Source of the DNA: Trichobilharzia regenti
Taxonomy: Eukaryota; Platyhelminthes; Trematoda; Strigeidida; Schistosomatidae
DNA length: 64,000 nucleotides
Reading direction: 5' to 3'
NCBI GenBank assembly: GCA_944472135.2
Contig: CALYDD020000242.1
Location: 31,771-95,770, forward strand
Position numbers and translations under genes: made by a program. This document shows positions 43,881 through 56,307 of this stretch, in pieces. The notes under the pieces were generated by a model. The model was not told the DNA's origin. It ran no database searches and saw only the letters and a list, made by a program, of their open reading frames with translations. The stretch's first letter is position 1, and each line of letters starts with the position of its first letter.

Positions 43881-44385
43881 GACAGTAATATTAGCTCACA
43901 CAATTTAAAAGTTAGCATAACGGGACTAGTTAGTTAATGAACAAAAATAACAATAGTTAGTTAACAGAATATATAAGTATATATTTATTAATCACTCCTT
44001 AAGGACTCCTCTTGCTTTCTTTTGCGTTGCTGTTGTTTGTCTTCTTTTTTCTCTCACCATTTCAGCTTCCATTTGACTTTTTGAATGAGAATGAATAATG
44101 TGTATGTTTGACCATTTACAATGACAAATGATCTGCAAACATTATTGGTCCCGTATCTTTCAGTTGCCTAGTTAATAACGAATTAACTTTCCGCAAGACG
44201 CAACCTGGATTACATTTGTGGAATATACTCTTATACCAATGGAAAGGTATCAATTTGCAATACAACGTCACGATTGTAGCTTATAACATAACTGATCGTA
44301 TCTGTAAAAATAGCTTCCTTATTACCCAATTTAGATATAAATCAAAAATGAGATTCGGACTTGTACACACCCAAGTTATTTTGAG
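43881..44385. other. No recognised gene
   Basis: AT-rich sequence with T-rich runs near 44010-44060. No coding signal is supported. Confidence 0.4.
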
Positions 44386-44643
44386 GAATTACTTCAAGCT
44401 TTATTTTTTCCCAAGTATTTTTAATCCATCCAAAACTTACTTGGGTTTTTTGTCAATGCGAAGACAATATTTCTATATTCCTTGGTGTGCTCCATTGAAT
44501 GACTAGTTATATTGGGGAATAATTTCAAGCTTTATTTATTTCAAGTATTTTTAATCCACCCAAAACTTACTTGGTTTTTTTTGTTAATGCAAAGTCTATA
44601 TTCCTATATTTTATGATGTGCTCCATTGAATGACTGGTTATCA
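44386..44643. repeat. Two tandem ~128-bp repeats in a CR1-like 3' region
   Basis: 44386-44512 and 44513-44643 are diverged tandem copies sharing TTCAAGCTTTATTT, AAGTATTTTTAATCCA and GATGTGCTCCATTGAATGACT-type blocks. The same motifs appear once in 47680-47800 and, inverted, at 61700-61830. The block belongs to the 3' UTR of a CR1-like element that ends near 44906 with an ATTATTATTATT tail. Confidence 0.65.
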
Positions 44644-44906
44644 TATTGTTCCCACAAACCAAAGACAAAAACGTCACAAACCATGCAATTTAACCATGAT
44701 CCGAATCTATGAAATTTAAATAATGCTTATCCATGCCTGTACATTTGGTGTGTCCTACACAGGTAGGAAAAAATGTGTATTTTATTAAAACATTATTATT
44801 AAGTATGATTGCTAATCGTATATGTAATTTATCATATTGATGATGACAGTAAACTGGCGTCCCTCATGTACAAAATGAGAATATGCTATTAATATTATTA
44901 TTATTA
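44644..44906 (+). mobile_element. CR1-like 3' UTR and tail
   Basis: Shares the AAACTGGCGTCCCT block with 47989-48002 and ends ATTAATATTATTATTATTA, a CR1-type repeat tail. It abuts the coding fragment that starts at 44907. Confidence 0.6.
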
Positions 44907-47157
44907 GGGATATGTGACCCTCTCCTGAGCTGGATAAAATCATTCCTCTGTGGCCAAAGTCAGATAACGAAAGTTGGCTCGGTTAGGGATAGTCAGAAGA
45001 AAATTTACTAATCATCCTCCAAACAACCCTGGTTTTCTGAAAATTATGCTCTTAAGGTGGGAGGGTGGTGACTGTTAGTCAGCGGATATGATGGTGGGGA
45101 CATATGTGAACCACCCTTATCTGTGGGACAGCACTCTATTGCTATGGCTCCTGAGTTCGGATGGCTTCTTCAAAATGAGAATAAACAAAAACTAAAAAAA
45201 AACTAAAAATAAAAAAATAATGAAAAAGGAAATATTAGTTGAAAATTGCCTAGCGCCGAAGTTTAGACGCAAACTCCCGAATGAAAGTAAATGGTATGAG
45301 TCCGCTACTTCAGAAGGACACCGAACTGTATACTTCAGAAAAACATATTACTAGGCCCTCGCTTTTCTTTTACATAGCTCACGCACTCTGACTTTTGTGT
45401 TTTACTCATTTTAAACCTCGTAAGTAGGTGAGATTATCACCTGTCTTTCACTTTAAACTAATTGTTCGCAGAAAAGACTGTAAAATATCGGGAAAATAAT
45501 ATTTCCTGAAAAAAAACAACAATAAAAAATGATGAACCCCATGCCTGTTATATATTTTGAATTATTAACACCTTTTTAATACTGAAGGTGCAGATCTGCA
45601 CCTGTCTGCTGGTTTTCTTGTGTCTTTTTCTCTTTTCAAACATACTGCTTTCTCTACTTATTCGTGATATTGCTAGCTCATCTGGTGAATAACGGGATCA
45701 TCGGTATTATAAAATCTGCTGACAAGTTCAAAGTGGGTCTCATAAACAACTGGAAATGTCACAAATATGATGTACTTACGGGTGAATTTAAAGTTTAATA
45801 GACTTTAAAACTCTTTCTGAATGATTTACTGATAGTTATTGTTTATTCTGCATCTCTTATGTAATACGTCAGCACCTGTACAGAAATGCCACTTACCTTC
45901 CTCAACTAACGCAACCATTTATGGTTCCCGCGTGAAATTGACATGTATTTTTTTTTCAATCACAGTTTAGATTTGACGCTATATCTATTTCCTTATTTGT
46001 ACACTTCATTTTAAATGTTTCTCTCATATTTACCAGTATTCAACTTATTTCTAAATTAACAAATCATATTATATATTCTATAAGTTTTCATAAATGTACA
46101 TATGTTCATGCCTGTAAAAATGGCTGGTTTCTGTTACAGAAATAAAAATTATTATTATTATTAATCTCAAGGCCTAAACCAGTAAGTAGTGGTGTAATCG
46201 AGGGAAGTGTATTAGGCCCACTCCCATTCATAATATATATAAACAGTATGTGTGAATGCTTTAGTGTTGGTAAACCAATACTATATGCAGATGACTTAAA
46301 AGTGACCTATAAATGCAAGAACTCAGATCTCGGAATAACAGTAAACGCCATACAGCAAGAATTAGAAAAAATGGATAGATGGTGTGACACCTGGCAACTC
46401 CAGTTTAATGTCGACAAATGTGGCTGGCTCTGCATAGGCTGCAACAATTAAGAACTTGACGTGACAATTCAAAGCCATGCACCCTTACGACTGGAATGTG
46501 TATTGGACCTAGGACTGAAATACTCACATGACTTATCATTTTCTGAAAATATCTCCAAACAAGTGTCAAAGTCACTCAGACTTATCGGCTTTCCACTCAG
46601 GAACATCTACAGAAATGAGTCCAGAATTCTGTTGTACAAGGTTTGTGTGCGTCCTTTATTTGATTACTGTTCATTCATGTATAGTAGTATACACATAGAG
46701 GACAAATTGAAAGTCGAGGGAGTGCAGAGGTACTTCACGTCGTAATTACTTGTAACAGAAAATGGTGCAAACTACTCCACTGGATGTGATGCCCTAGGAC
46801 TAGAGACACTATGGCTAAGACGCCTGAGACTAAACTTAACACTTTACCATAAGCTTCTGAACCACTTAGTTTTTACCTCCACTAATGGCATTCGACTTTC
46901 AGATGACAGTGGCTACAAACTAAGACACACTAAGGGTACAGCAGCTATTGAACAATGTGAAACAGCCACCAGGCAAAAGTTTTACTTAATTAGGTATGCA
47001 CAGATATGGAATAAACTACCAATGGAAATGCGTCAAGCAGGTACATTGGCCTCCTTCGAAAAAGCGCTTAACGGCAAACTACAGGAGTTTGCAAACGATA
47101 GTAGCTCTAGTTCCTATCTGAGAGCCTCCGAAATTATAGGTCCATCTAATGTATGAG
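44907..47157 (+). pseudogene. CR1-like reverse transcriptase fragment C4, interrupted
   Basis: The piece at 44907-45000 encodes CDPLLSWIKSFL...ITKVGSV. After an inserted block, the same protein resumes at 46166 with KPVSSGVIEGSVLGPLPF (motif B), LYADDLKVTY (C) and CGWLCIGCNN. It then passes an in-frame TAA and continues to FTS near 46745, followed by decayed C-terminal sequence (KFYLIRYAQIWNKLPMEMRQ) up to about 47157. It is a relative of C3, 5'-truncated, with stop codons and an insertion. Confidence 0.75.
45003..46165 (+). mobile_element. Insertion in C4 ending in an ATT-repeat tail
   Basis: The block between the two coding parts of C4 ends with CATGCCTGTAAAAATGGC and an AAATTATTATTATTATT tail, as in other CR1 3' ends here. 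The inner part is AT-rich and non-coding. 45055-45170 resembles 58390-58490 (GGGAGGGTGGT and ATATGATGGTGG blocks). It may be composite. Confidence 0.6.
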
Positions 47158-47564
47158 CTTAAATACTACACCTGTTGTTTTTTGCCTATATTTATAATTT
47201 TAGATAAAACATTAACGATTAAGATACTTACCCTCAAACAGACAAAAATATTTCGTTTGTAAAACTTCTACCCAACACGATAAGTGGAATAAAATGGACA
47301 TAAACCGACAACATGAAAAAGGCATAACTCACCACAACATCACATGGACAGATGTACGCTCGTCGGGCACCATATGTGCCTCACCAACTACAACCCAACT
47401 TTCCTAAGATAATGTGATGAACTTATATCCATAATGTTGCTAAGCAGTTAATATTCACAACTCCTGTCGGAACAAGCGAAATTCAAAAACCTTCCTCACG
47501 CTAAGAAAATACCCACAAGCAGTAGAAATTCATTAATTAATGCGTCTAAAGCGTTTGTATTTTA

Positions 47565-48012
47565 CTCCCAACAATGACATTGCAGATCAAATGAGATAAA
47601 CATATCACTGATTTCATAATAACACATCGATGAACTATAATTCAAGGATTCTGCACACAACAAAATTATGTATGAAAATTGACTTCAAGCTTTATTTTTT
47701 TCTCAGGCACTTATAACCCATCCACCAAAGACCTGGTTGTTTGTTAATGCGCAAACAAATCTTCTGTATTTCCTGATGTGTTGCACTCACTGACAATCTA
47801 GCAGATTTTCCAACTGTGCACAGAAATGATTGTACATAAGTGAAAAGGCTGTTTTATACTACTGGGATTAACATTTATTAAGTGTATGTATAATCTCCAG
47901 CGTACGTGTAAAACATATTTTGCCACCACCTGTAAATTGTGACTGAATAATATGGTTATATTTCCGTAACAATTTGATGATGCGTGTAAACTGGCGTCCC
48001 TAATGTACTGTA
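47565..48012 (+). repeat. CR1-like 3' UTR repeat, inverted partner at 61493-61940
   Basis: This region is the reverse complement of 61493-61940 with small differences, and shares blocks with 44386-44900. It includes AACTGGCGTCCCTAATGTAC near its right end. No tail repeat is visible on this copy. Confidence 0.75.
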
Positions 48013-48379
48013 TCATGAGGTTAGCATGTACTACAAGTCTGATTTTCAAACCGCTTTTCACTGGAATGTCACCTATATACTTCACTATATTCATTCTATC
48101 TAATTACTATTATACTATATTTTACGTCAAATTCCTAACCCTTTAATGAAGCCAAAACTTACTCTTTTCATTCACGTTCTCCACTCGCTTAAAGCCTGGC
48201 TGCTCTGATGACGGAGAAAAACTATCAGAAACTTTGTGTACAAAAGCCTAATGGTTGACTCTGTGTTGGTGCAAGAATAAACGGTTCTCGAGTCACTAAT
48301 TTGTGTTCTGGATTTTTTGCGTTGGTTATTGCTCATAGTTCCTGAAAGTCTTCCTGGACAGTCTGAAGTCCAGGGTGGT

Positions 48380-49294
48380 TAGACCTGAACATTGACACTA
48401 CTTCTTTTTTTAAGCATACTAATCTGGGTGCTTCTTGGGGACGTCCTGTTTATTGGTACATGCTCATGCTTAGCCTTTTGCGCAACAGATGATAGTGATG
48501 GTGTGTCTAGCGAGCATAACTCTAGAGACGCATCTAAGTCTATGACGGTAGTTGATTTCTTGTTCAGTTACTAGGAAAAGCGCCATTACTGAAGGGTATT
48601 TTATTTCTATGAGTTTCTGGAGCATTACGTTTACCTAAAGTTGAGTACATAGAATCTTTTCTCGGAAGTTCTGAGGTTTGATGGGATTTAAGACACTTGA
48701 TACATTTGCATGGTTACAGCAGTGACATGGCGTTAGTTCACGAGCAAGCGTAAGGTTGCTATGACGTGTAGATGAACTAATCAGCCTGTTAGACGGCTGG
48801 AATTTCCTTGGATCGTTGGGGCTACTGAATTTAAACAGCACAGGACAAGTATACCTCCTTGAATTTTTCCTGAGCTTGATCAGGTGGAGATTTTCTGATG
48901 GTATGCCGCACGCTTGAAGACATATCGCTTTGATTTACCCAGCCGAATCTGATCAGGCAGATTGGATGCAAGAACGTTGTAGGAAGACATGATTCGTTCA
49001 TTAACTTTGTTAGCAGACTATCCCAATTGTATCGTGAGTTGGGTTACGAAGAAGCAGTGACGGCCCAGTGACATTAATCTTCTTAATGAATTCCTTCACA
49101 GGATTTCCCAGAGAAATAAGATCCAACTTATTTTGGTTAGCAGTTCCGTATAGCCCTGATAGCAAGTTGGGTACAATGACTTGGGAAACATTGTTGGGGC
49201 CACGTGGAATGTGTAGTGACGTACGTATCTTCTTGACCGAGTGACCTAAGCTATTCGTACGCATGGAAAGTACTCGTTTCTTACGTTGAGCCAT
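48380..49294 (-). pseudogene. CR1 ORF1 remnant
   Basis: The minus strand reads MAQRKKRVLSMRTNSLG and later LFKFSSPNDPRKF and NLTLARELTPCHC. These line up with the basic start and RRM-like part (IIFKFSNSLDASKF, SITVAQDKTPC) of the C3 ORF1. In-frame stops and frame changes separate the pieces. No ORF2 follows on this strand within the neighbouring sequence, so the copy is fragmentary. Confidence 0.65.
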
Positions 49295-49425
49295 TGTTGC
49301 ACACTAATCAGCATGGTTCCAAGTAGAAGCCGAGAGAAGCCGAAAACAGGAATGTGCACAAATAGTATATCGAGTGGATATACAGACTAAGAACTACTAT
49401 AGGCACGATATGGAATTCCACATTT

Positions 49426-49710
49426 TGTAAATTGACAACAAACGGACAGAAGTATCAAACTGTGAAATACAGAATATATAGAAGCCAATTATCCCGCAAA
49501 TTGATCCTGATATATAAACCAAAAAATAATGAACTCCTCTATTCTAATATTACATCTTGTCTGAAATTCTGTTTTGAAATCTGCTGTCCAAAAGAAACAC
49601 TGTTCGTCAAATTTGACCGCTTCTCCTCCCATCAACTTAAAAAGCTTCGTAGAGAGAAAGGAAAACTATGTAAAATGAAAGATAAAAGTGGCGTAAGAAT
49701 ACGTGCTTAA
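49426..49710 (+). pseudogene. CR1 ORF2 linker fragment
   Basis: The short frame contains LLYSNITSCL, PKETLFVKFDR and HQLKKLRREKGKL. This follows the endonuclease-reverse transcriptase linker of C3 (LFYRNVTLCL, PKKIVKLSRHR, RNKLRKLKKQY). No catalytic motif is included. It is a small dead fragment. Confidence 0.5.
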
Positions 49711-51082
49711 ATAGAGTCCGTAAGATTCAAAGCATACAGTAGGAGAGATTTTGTGTTAGAATATATGTGACTTCTTCTCAAGACTCTCCCATGCCCTAGC
49801 CATTCAGCTGGAAGAACCAGAACTATGAATACAAAAGGAAATTATTCAACCACTTCTACTATCATGGTAAGAACTGCGATGATTGGACTTAACTTTTGTT
49901 TGTTTGCTTGGTTTGACTTAACTCTTGTTTGTATGCTTAGTTTTTCTAACTAGTTAAAAAAACCTTGCGTAATTCTGTATGTTATTTTGTTTCCATGTAC
50001 ACCCTGAGCACAACTCTTTCATTAAACTATTCACATTATTACGTAACTCTTCTTTAACAATCATTTGTGACAATTCATCACTTTCGTTACTACCCTCTTA
50101 TATCAATATCCAATTCATCTGAACTTGCTAATTGTATTACCGTCTGACAAATTTAATTTACACACGCGTACGAAACAACCATATATATTTCGAATGACAA
50201 TCACTTTATTCCAAACAATTGAATCGAGTTGAGTTGAAGTGATGTGAAGCAAAGTAAGTTGAGCAGAAGCGAAGTGAGGAGAAATGGAGTGGAGAAGTGA
50301 GAGCCAACTTCTCATGTTCTCACGTCGAACCTTATTATGTACACAAACAACATGTGATGTCACTGTTATTCTTCTTTTCAATTCCACTTTGCTATCGTTC
50401 TCAATAGGAGAAATACGGTTTCCGGTCAGTAACTAGAATACATGATGATCTCTCCCATCATCAACAGGAATAACAATAGCATCAGCCGCAACAACAACAA
50501 CAACAGGATGATGACAACTGTAATATAATATTCAGTGGATATTCAAGTGAATCACTGGTGTGTTCAACAATCGAACTCATTCTACTGCCTATTAAATCCT
50601 ACTCATATAGATTCAATTCTCAACATAGTTACCCACGGGTGGGAAATCTTCAATGGTCAGTGCTATGACTGATTTCACCCAATACTCATTCCTTCTTCTA
50701 CATCACCTGACATTTATTCATCATTCTAATCGCTGTCAACTTTTCCTGAGGGATGTCTTCGAATCTTCACTGAGTCAGTCAGTGGTTACGATAAGGTGAG
50801 TAATTCCTACAAACAGGTTCAAATAATCAAAAGGCATTTTCATCCTGTCTCTTTCTCTCTCTAGATTGACTGAAACATTTCGTAGTTATTTACACCATGC
50901 GAATCATTGTGGTTATTTAATCATCCATAAGATAAAATGAATGTGCCTTAGCAATATCAATGCAATTTAACTTCACTTATCTCGAGTGGAATCAGTTAAC
51001 ATAAGCGCGTAAACTATTTGTTTATTCAACTTGACCGAGAAAGAATCAATTCTCACTTCTTTATTCGTCTGAAGTAAGGAGT
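49711..51082. other. No recognised gene; simple repeats
   Basis: Includes imperfect GAGTTGAGTTGAAGTGA-type runs around 50225-50290 and a CAACAACAACAACAACA run near 50490. No protein family is recognised. Confidence 0.5.
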
Positions 51083-52941
51083 AGTAGGCCAGATAGGCAG
51101 TGTCTATTTGTTATCTCTGCCTATGCACCAATGGATTGCAGCCCGGATGCGATGAAGGATGAGTCCTACTACCAACTGAGCGATCTCCTGAAACAGGCGG
51201 GTCGGAGGGATATCGTAGTTCTAGCTGGGGACTTGAATGCACAGGTCGGGCGTCTAAACTCAGAGGAGAATCGTGTATGTGGTCAATGGGGACCACATGG
51301 CCGCAGGTCAGATAATGGGGACCGTCTTCTGCAGCTTTGCGCGGATCACAACCTATTTCTAGACAGCACCAACTTCCGGAACAGCCATCGCCGTAGCGCT
51401 ACCTGGCGAAGCAAGCTTGGACTCAGATTGATCATATTGCTGTCAGCTTCCGGTGGCGAGGATGCATACAACACTGTCGCTCCTTCTGGAGCACATGCCT
51501 GGACTCGGATCATGCATTAATGTATGCCAAGTTCGTCTTGCGACTTGATGGGGTTCATAAAAGGCGTCGTCTAAAAGCTGATGTGAGAAAACTAGTAGGG
51601 CTGCCTTCGATTCGTTGGACAGAACTGTGCTCTGGAACTGTCTGTTGGAGAGAGCTGTTCCTGAGAAATTTGTTAACATCTTGAAAGCCCTATACAGAAA
51701 CACCTCGGGTAGAGTGAGGGCATACAACCAATTATCATCACTGTTCCCAACCAATAGTGGGGTTAGACAGGGTTTCCCAATCTCCCCATTTCTCTTTAAC
51801 TTTGCCATCGATGACATTCTGGAGTCAGCTCTGAAGGATGTGCGTGGAGGTGGTGTAGATCTGCTACCTGGAGATAGACTTTTCGACTTCGAGTATGCAG
51901 ACGATATTGTCTTACTGTGCGATAGCACGCAGGCTGCTCAAAACGCACTTAATCAGTTAACGACCAGTGTCTGTAAGTATGGTATGTGCTTTGCGCCGTC
52001 TAAGTGCAAAGTACTGCTACAAGATTGGCAGGAGTCTGTACCTGCACTCACTCTTGTGGGTGAACCGCTTGAAGTTGTCGATAAGTTTGTGTACCTGGGT
52101 AGTTGTGTGAGTACTGTAGGAGGGGTGACGGATGAGATTTCCAGCCGTATAATGAAGGCTAGGGTGGCATACATCAACTTGAGCCACCTCTGGCGCCGTC
52201 GCGACGTTAGGCTGGCTGTCAAAGGTCGGGCATACAATGCTTCGGCGCGGGCTGCCCTGCTCTATGCCTGTGAAACCTGGCCTCTCCGAGCTGAGGATGT
52301 GCGGCGACTCTGCGTGTTCGACCATCGCTGTCTCCGCAGGATCGCTTGCGTTCGATGACACCATCGCGTGAGTAATTCTGAGGTTCGGCGGCGTGTGTTT
52401 GAACACAGTGGAGATCACCATTCATTGAGTGTCGTCATCTGGAAACACCCTCTCCGGTGTCTTGGACATGTGCTGCGAATGTCATCCCAGAGGCTTCCGC
52501 GCAGGTCTCTGTTCGCTGACCAGCCCTGGGACGGGATGGAAAAGGCGAAGGGATGGTCAGTCCATGACGTGGCGTCATGGGATGAAGGATTTTTGTGCTA
52601 GATTAGCATCGGTTGGTATGTCACGACTCTCTGGTTGGGGTCCGAGAGATAGCTCAAATCGATGGCTCGAAACGTTATCGGATATGGTCAAGAATCGTAA
52701 TCAATGGCGAACTTGTTGCAATTTCCTTCTTTCTTCCCTTCCTCATGATAGTTAACGAAAACTGTTTGAACTTGTTAAGCATGACTGTGTTCCTTCCATA
52801 TGAAGTTCTTTATCCGTTCTCTACTTATATATATATATATCTTCTTCTTTTGGTCTGTGTTGTTTTATTATTATTGTGTGGCGCATCCTTCTTGGTGCCA
52901 TATTGTACCAAGTTTTTATGCGTTTAAATAAATAAATAAAT
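51083..52941 (+). pseudogene. Second RTE-like family, degraded copy
   Basis: This is an RTE-like copy clearly different from the array family. The endonuclease part reads [28 protein letters not shown] and [12 protein letters not shown]. An internal deletion near 51597 joins it to reverse transcriptase sequence starting AAFDSLDRTVLW, so most of the fingers domain is lost. Then come [21 protein letters not shown] and DKFVYLGSCVS. A stop after RRIACVR and a shift near 52500 break the C-terminal WLGHVLR-like and GWGPRDSSNRWLE blocks. The 3' end is an AAATAAATAAATAAAT tail. It is non-functional. Confidence 0.85.
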
Positions 52942-53830
52942 ACTCCACTTTCAACATTCTCGCAGTAACTGTTATCAATATAACACTTACGAATTCTTGT
53001 CAGTGGCACGTGCCGCGCTAACATTAAGTCTTCTATTTATATCACTTCAAAAACATAGTACGTAATCACGGGAATAGTAGAATTCGACATTCCTTGAGAA
53101 GACCATCAGAGAGAAACCACTCATTTGGCCTTCTCTTCACTTACAATGCTTTACTAAGTCTCGTAATACCCTCAAATAGCAAATGTGTCATCCACAAATA
53201 TTTAGTTATTTCCCGAAATCATTCTAGATCCCAGACAAGATATCCTCTGGAATATTATTCCGAGTGTTCATTGTAGATTCTTGCGATGACGTCTTGAGAC
53301 AGTAGACGAATAACGCTCCGCATAAGGCTGTGGAATTACTTATATCTTGGGTTCATTCTTCATCAAATTATCGTCGAAGAGAAGTAACACTTTTCATTAT
53401 TCAAGTACTTTTATTTTTTTATGCGCATTTGTTGACAGAAAATGAAAGCTATTAAGTTCTATTTACATTCCCTGTTTATTCGTGGTCTGCACGGTTATTG
53501 CAATCACAAAAATACGTACCCCAATACACACCGTGTTTTCTCAATCATTTACAGATGTATGAACCTGGAGGTTGTCAGTTTAATTTTAATACCTGAAAAT
53601 AATTATAGACGAAAAAAATGTTAGTATTCATTAGCATAAATGGTCAGTAGTCGGTAACTAAGTTCTCACAGTAATTATTTATAGTAATGAATAAACAAAT
53701 GTCAATACATAAACAGCCATGGCCATGTGAAAACTGTGGTTTCTTGATCATCGGATCCTATGCTCAACTGTTAGACTGTGGGGGAGTTTTCGTTATTCAA
53801 CTTGCTACTTTCATAAGTATAGTTTTCAGG
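52942..53830. other. No recognised gene
   Basis: AT-rich sequence upstream of the LTR element. Short frames only. Confidence 0.4.
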
Positions 53831-53835
53831 GCTTT

Positions 53836-54208
53836 TGTCAATGGAGTTGAAGATTGAACGATCAATTCTTGGTTGTTTGCTCAAAATCAACTTCCTCGAT
53901 TTTCGCGGAGGCATCAATACGACAGTCATCGTCTCAACGGTCGCTGTTCAGAAAGAAGAGTTAAATATCGTCAGAAGTAACATAACGATTTATTATTGTA
54001 ATATTTGTTTACAGACCTTAGTTTTCTTAGTTTGCTTAGTGATACTTGATTTATATGCTGGTGTAACAATACATAATACTCAAGTCAACAATTGGTGTTT
54101 TGGTTTTTTCGTCCGTTATAACTAAGCGTTTCTGAAAACTCAAAGGAACAGCGTGGGCCCGAGCGTAGCGAGAGCTGGGCATTACCGGTTTATGAGACTT
54201 TGATGACA
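53836..54208 (+). repeat. 5' LTR
   Basis: TG...CA-bounded repeat, near-identical to the 3' LTR. It contains a 96-codon frame (with a one-codon lead-in) that is repeated in the 3' LTR and is probably incidental. GAGCGTAGCGAGAGC lies near the 3' end. Confidence 0.9.
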
Positions 54209-54352
54209 GTTTCTGACGATAAAAACAGATCTGGCGGATTCAAACAGTTGGTGAAAGTTTGGATAGTCACCGTTCATCTTTCCTGGTGCCGGTCAAGTCC
54301 TCTTTGAACAAGCAATATCTGGAACTATTTTGGAATTGGGTCAAGTTCAACA

Positions 54353-56305
54353 ATGGCTGGGTCAAAGAAGGGACAGAGTGTCTTGGATGCAAACAGGAAA
54401 GTAAGTCATGGTGACTTGTCTGTTAATTGTAACGATGTGTCTGATGTTAAACATGATATGGTTGATGTTACTGTTTCGCCGTTCAGGGATAATAGGAACA
54501 TCAAACTCCCTAAATTAGAACCACGATGTTTTGATGGAAACCCGGCTGATTATTTACAATTTGTTAAGGAGTTTGAGATCATGTTGAGTGGTTTTTTATT
54601 AAATGATGAATTGAAGTTAATGTATTTGATGAGATAGTGCACTGGAGATGCTGCAAGAGCTATACAGTGTTGTAAGTTTATGAAGCCAAAAGAGGGCTAC
54701 TACGAGGCTATGAGCATATTACGCCAAAGGTTTGGAAGACCCTCGATGATTGCAGGGAAATTATTCGAGGCTGTTGAGGGTAATGGTGGTCAGTTACAGG
54801 ATGACTCCCAGGCACTCACTGAGTTTTTAGATAATTTGCTAATTTACAAGAATGGAATGATTTCGATGAATCGAATGAGTGACCTCAACTCGAGTTTTAT
54901 ACTAGAAGTAATAGCAAGACGTCTACCTACCAGACTGCAAAGGAAGTGGGTGAAGATAAGCTCCCGTATGGAGGATGAGGGTATCGAGCCAAAGTTTGAT
55001 GATATCCTGAAACTGGTAAATAGTGTTAATCAATCTATGAGCAAGTTTTCCAGTCTGTTAGATCTCACCCCTAGAATAGAGCAGTCTGAGGGTAAAACGC
55101 ACTCATTGATGACAAGTAGGCCTCAGAGAGGTGGATATCGAGAAGACTGCATGATGTCTAGTAATGCATATAGACCTAGCGAGTGTAACAGGTTTCGTAG
55201 TACATGCTCAACTGATAAGTTACAAGATGCAAGACAAACACGGCTTTGTTCTACACGTGTGCAAGAGGTGCATACAGAAGTGAACTGTGAACCGGTGAGC
55301 AAGTTCAGTGATAAGCTAAATGTAAACTCCAGGCCTTACTCCGAATTGTGTGACGATAACGGTGTAATCAAGAAGTCTGTAGTTGCAACTGGTAAGCCGT
55401 TGCTAAATAGAGTGTCACAGAATAGAGTTACTGCTTCAGAGTGGAGTTCTGACTCCAAAAGTTTACAGAGTATAACTAGTCAGAGTGAAGATGTAAAACC
55501 TTTAATGATTTGTGAGGAGGAACCAAAATTGTCTACTTCTGTTATTAAAGAGTTTGAAAATGATGAACTTGACGGTAAATTGGATATATGTGGTAATGAT
55601 CATGATAGTGCAGATTTGTCTTTGGTTGATCATTATGAGATGCGGGATATGCCTACTACTGCTAAGTTAAATAAAGGTTCTGTACAACTTGAACGTGAAG
55701 TAGAAATAAATGCAGATGCAGTTGCAGAAGGCATGCATACTTGTGAGACCGTCAGTGGGAGTGATCAGCATGTAGCCCACCTATCATCAGATGATAGTGC
55801 TAAACCCGAACTAGTAGTGAAAGACAGCAGTGGTGGTAATCTTGCAGTTGGACAACTATCTGAGAGCCGAACAAGAACAGCTTCTGATCCACCGCTAAGT
55901 TCATCACCTTGTGTCACTCAGTCATCGTTGATGTTTTCATCCACAATGAAACAGATGCCCATCAACTCAAGTATCTTGTGCAATGACTATGGTAGTATCA
56001 GTTCGTTTGAAAGGACGTATATCAATGGTCAGTTTAGTGTGGATAAGCCAAGTGTAAACGAGAGAGTTATTGTTAAATTGACTTGCACGAATATAGGCAT
56101 TTCTAGTTTCAAGTTACTATTTGAATGTTATTATCTTTGGTGTAAATTACTCTGTTTCTATACTTGGTTGATGAGATATGTCGTGTGTTTGTTGGTCATC
56201 TATATTCTACGATACAATGACATGGGCGTGTTGCCGTTCAGATTTGAGGATATAGCTGATAGAAGGAAGTTAGCAAATGAACTCTGCGACGATTTTCCAA
56301 CCTAG
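54353..56305 (+). pseudogene. BEL/Pao-like gag protein, one stop codon, hydrophobic C-terminus
   Basis: The frame starts at an ATG 145 bp after the 5' LTR and runs about 650 codons with a single in-frame TAG at 54635-54637. The N-terminal third shows the DUF1759-like gag pattern: IKLPKLEPRCFDGNPADYLQ, FVKEFEIM, then after the stop GDAARAI and YYEAMSILRQRFGRP. The middle is Ser/Thr-rich and apparently disordered, with no CCHC knuckle recognised. Near the C-terminus a strongly hydrophobic stretch of about 34 residues (FKLLFECYYLWC through CLLVIYIL) looks like one or two membrane segments, odd for gag. Capsid-type proteins of this family package element RNA. It ends at 56305, where pol would normally begin. 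Confidence 0.7.
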
Positions 56306-56307
56306 GG

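Noticed and set aside
50225..50290. GAAGTGA/GAGTTGA repeats as a possible satellite or array
   Set aside because: Short and imperfect, without conserved spacers; a simple-sequence stretch and not a CRISPR-like array.
53836..54125. 96-codon frame inside each LTR
   Set aside because: It is duplicated with the LTR and partly hydrophobic, but has no recognised domain; LTR frames of this size are commonly incidental.
54635..54637. Programmed readthrough of the gag TAG
   Set aside because: A single copy gives no evidence of conservation; a simple nonsense mutation is more likely.
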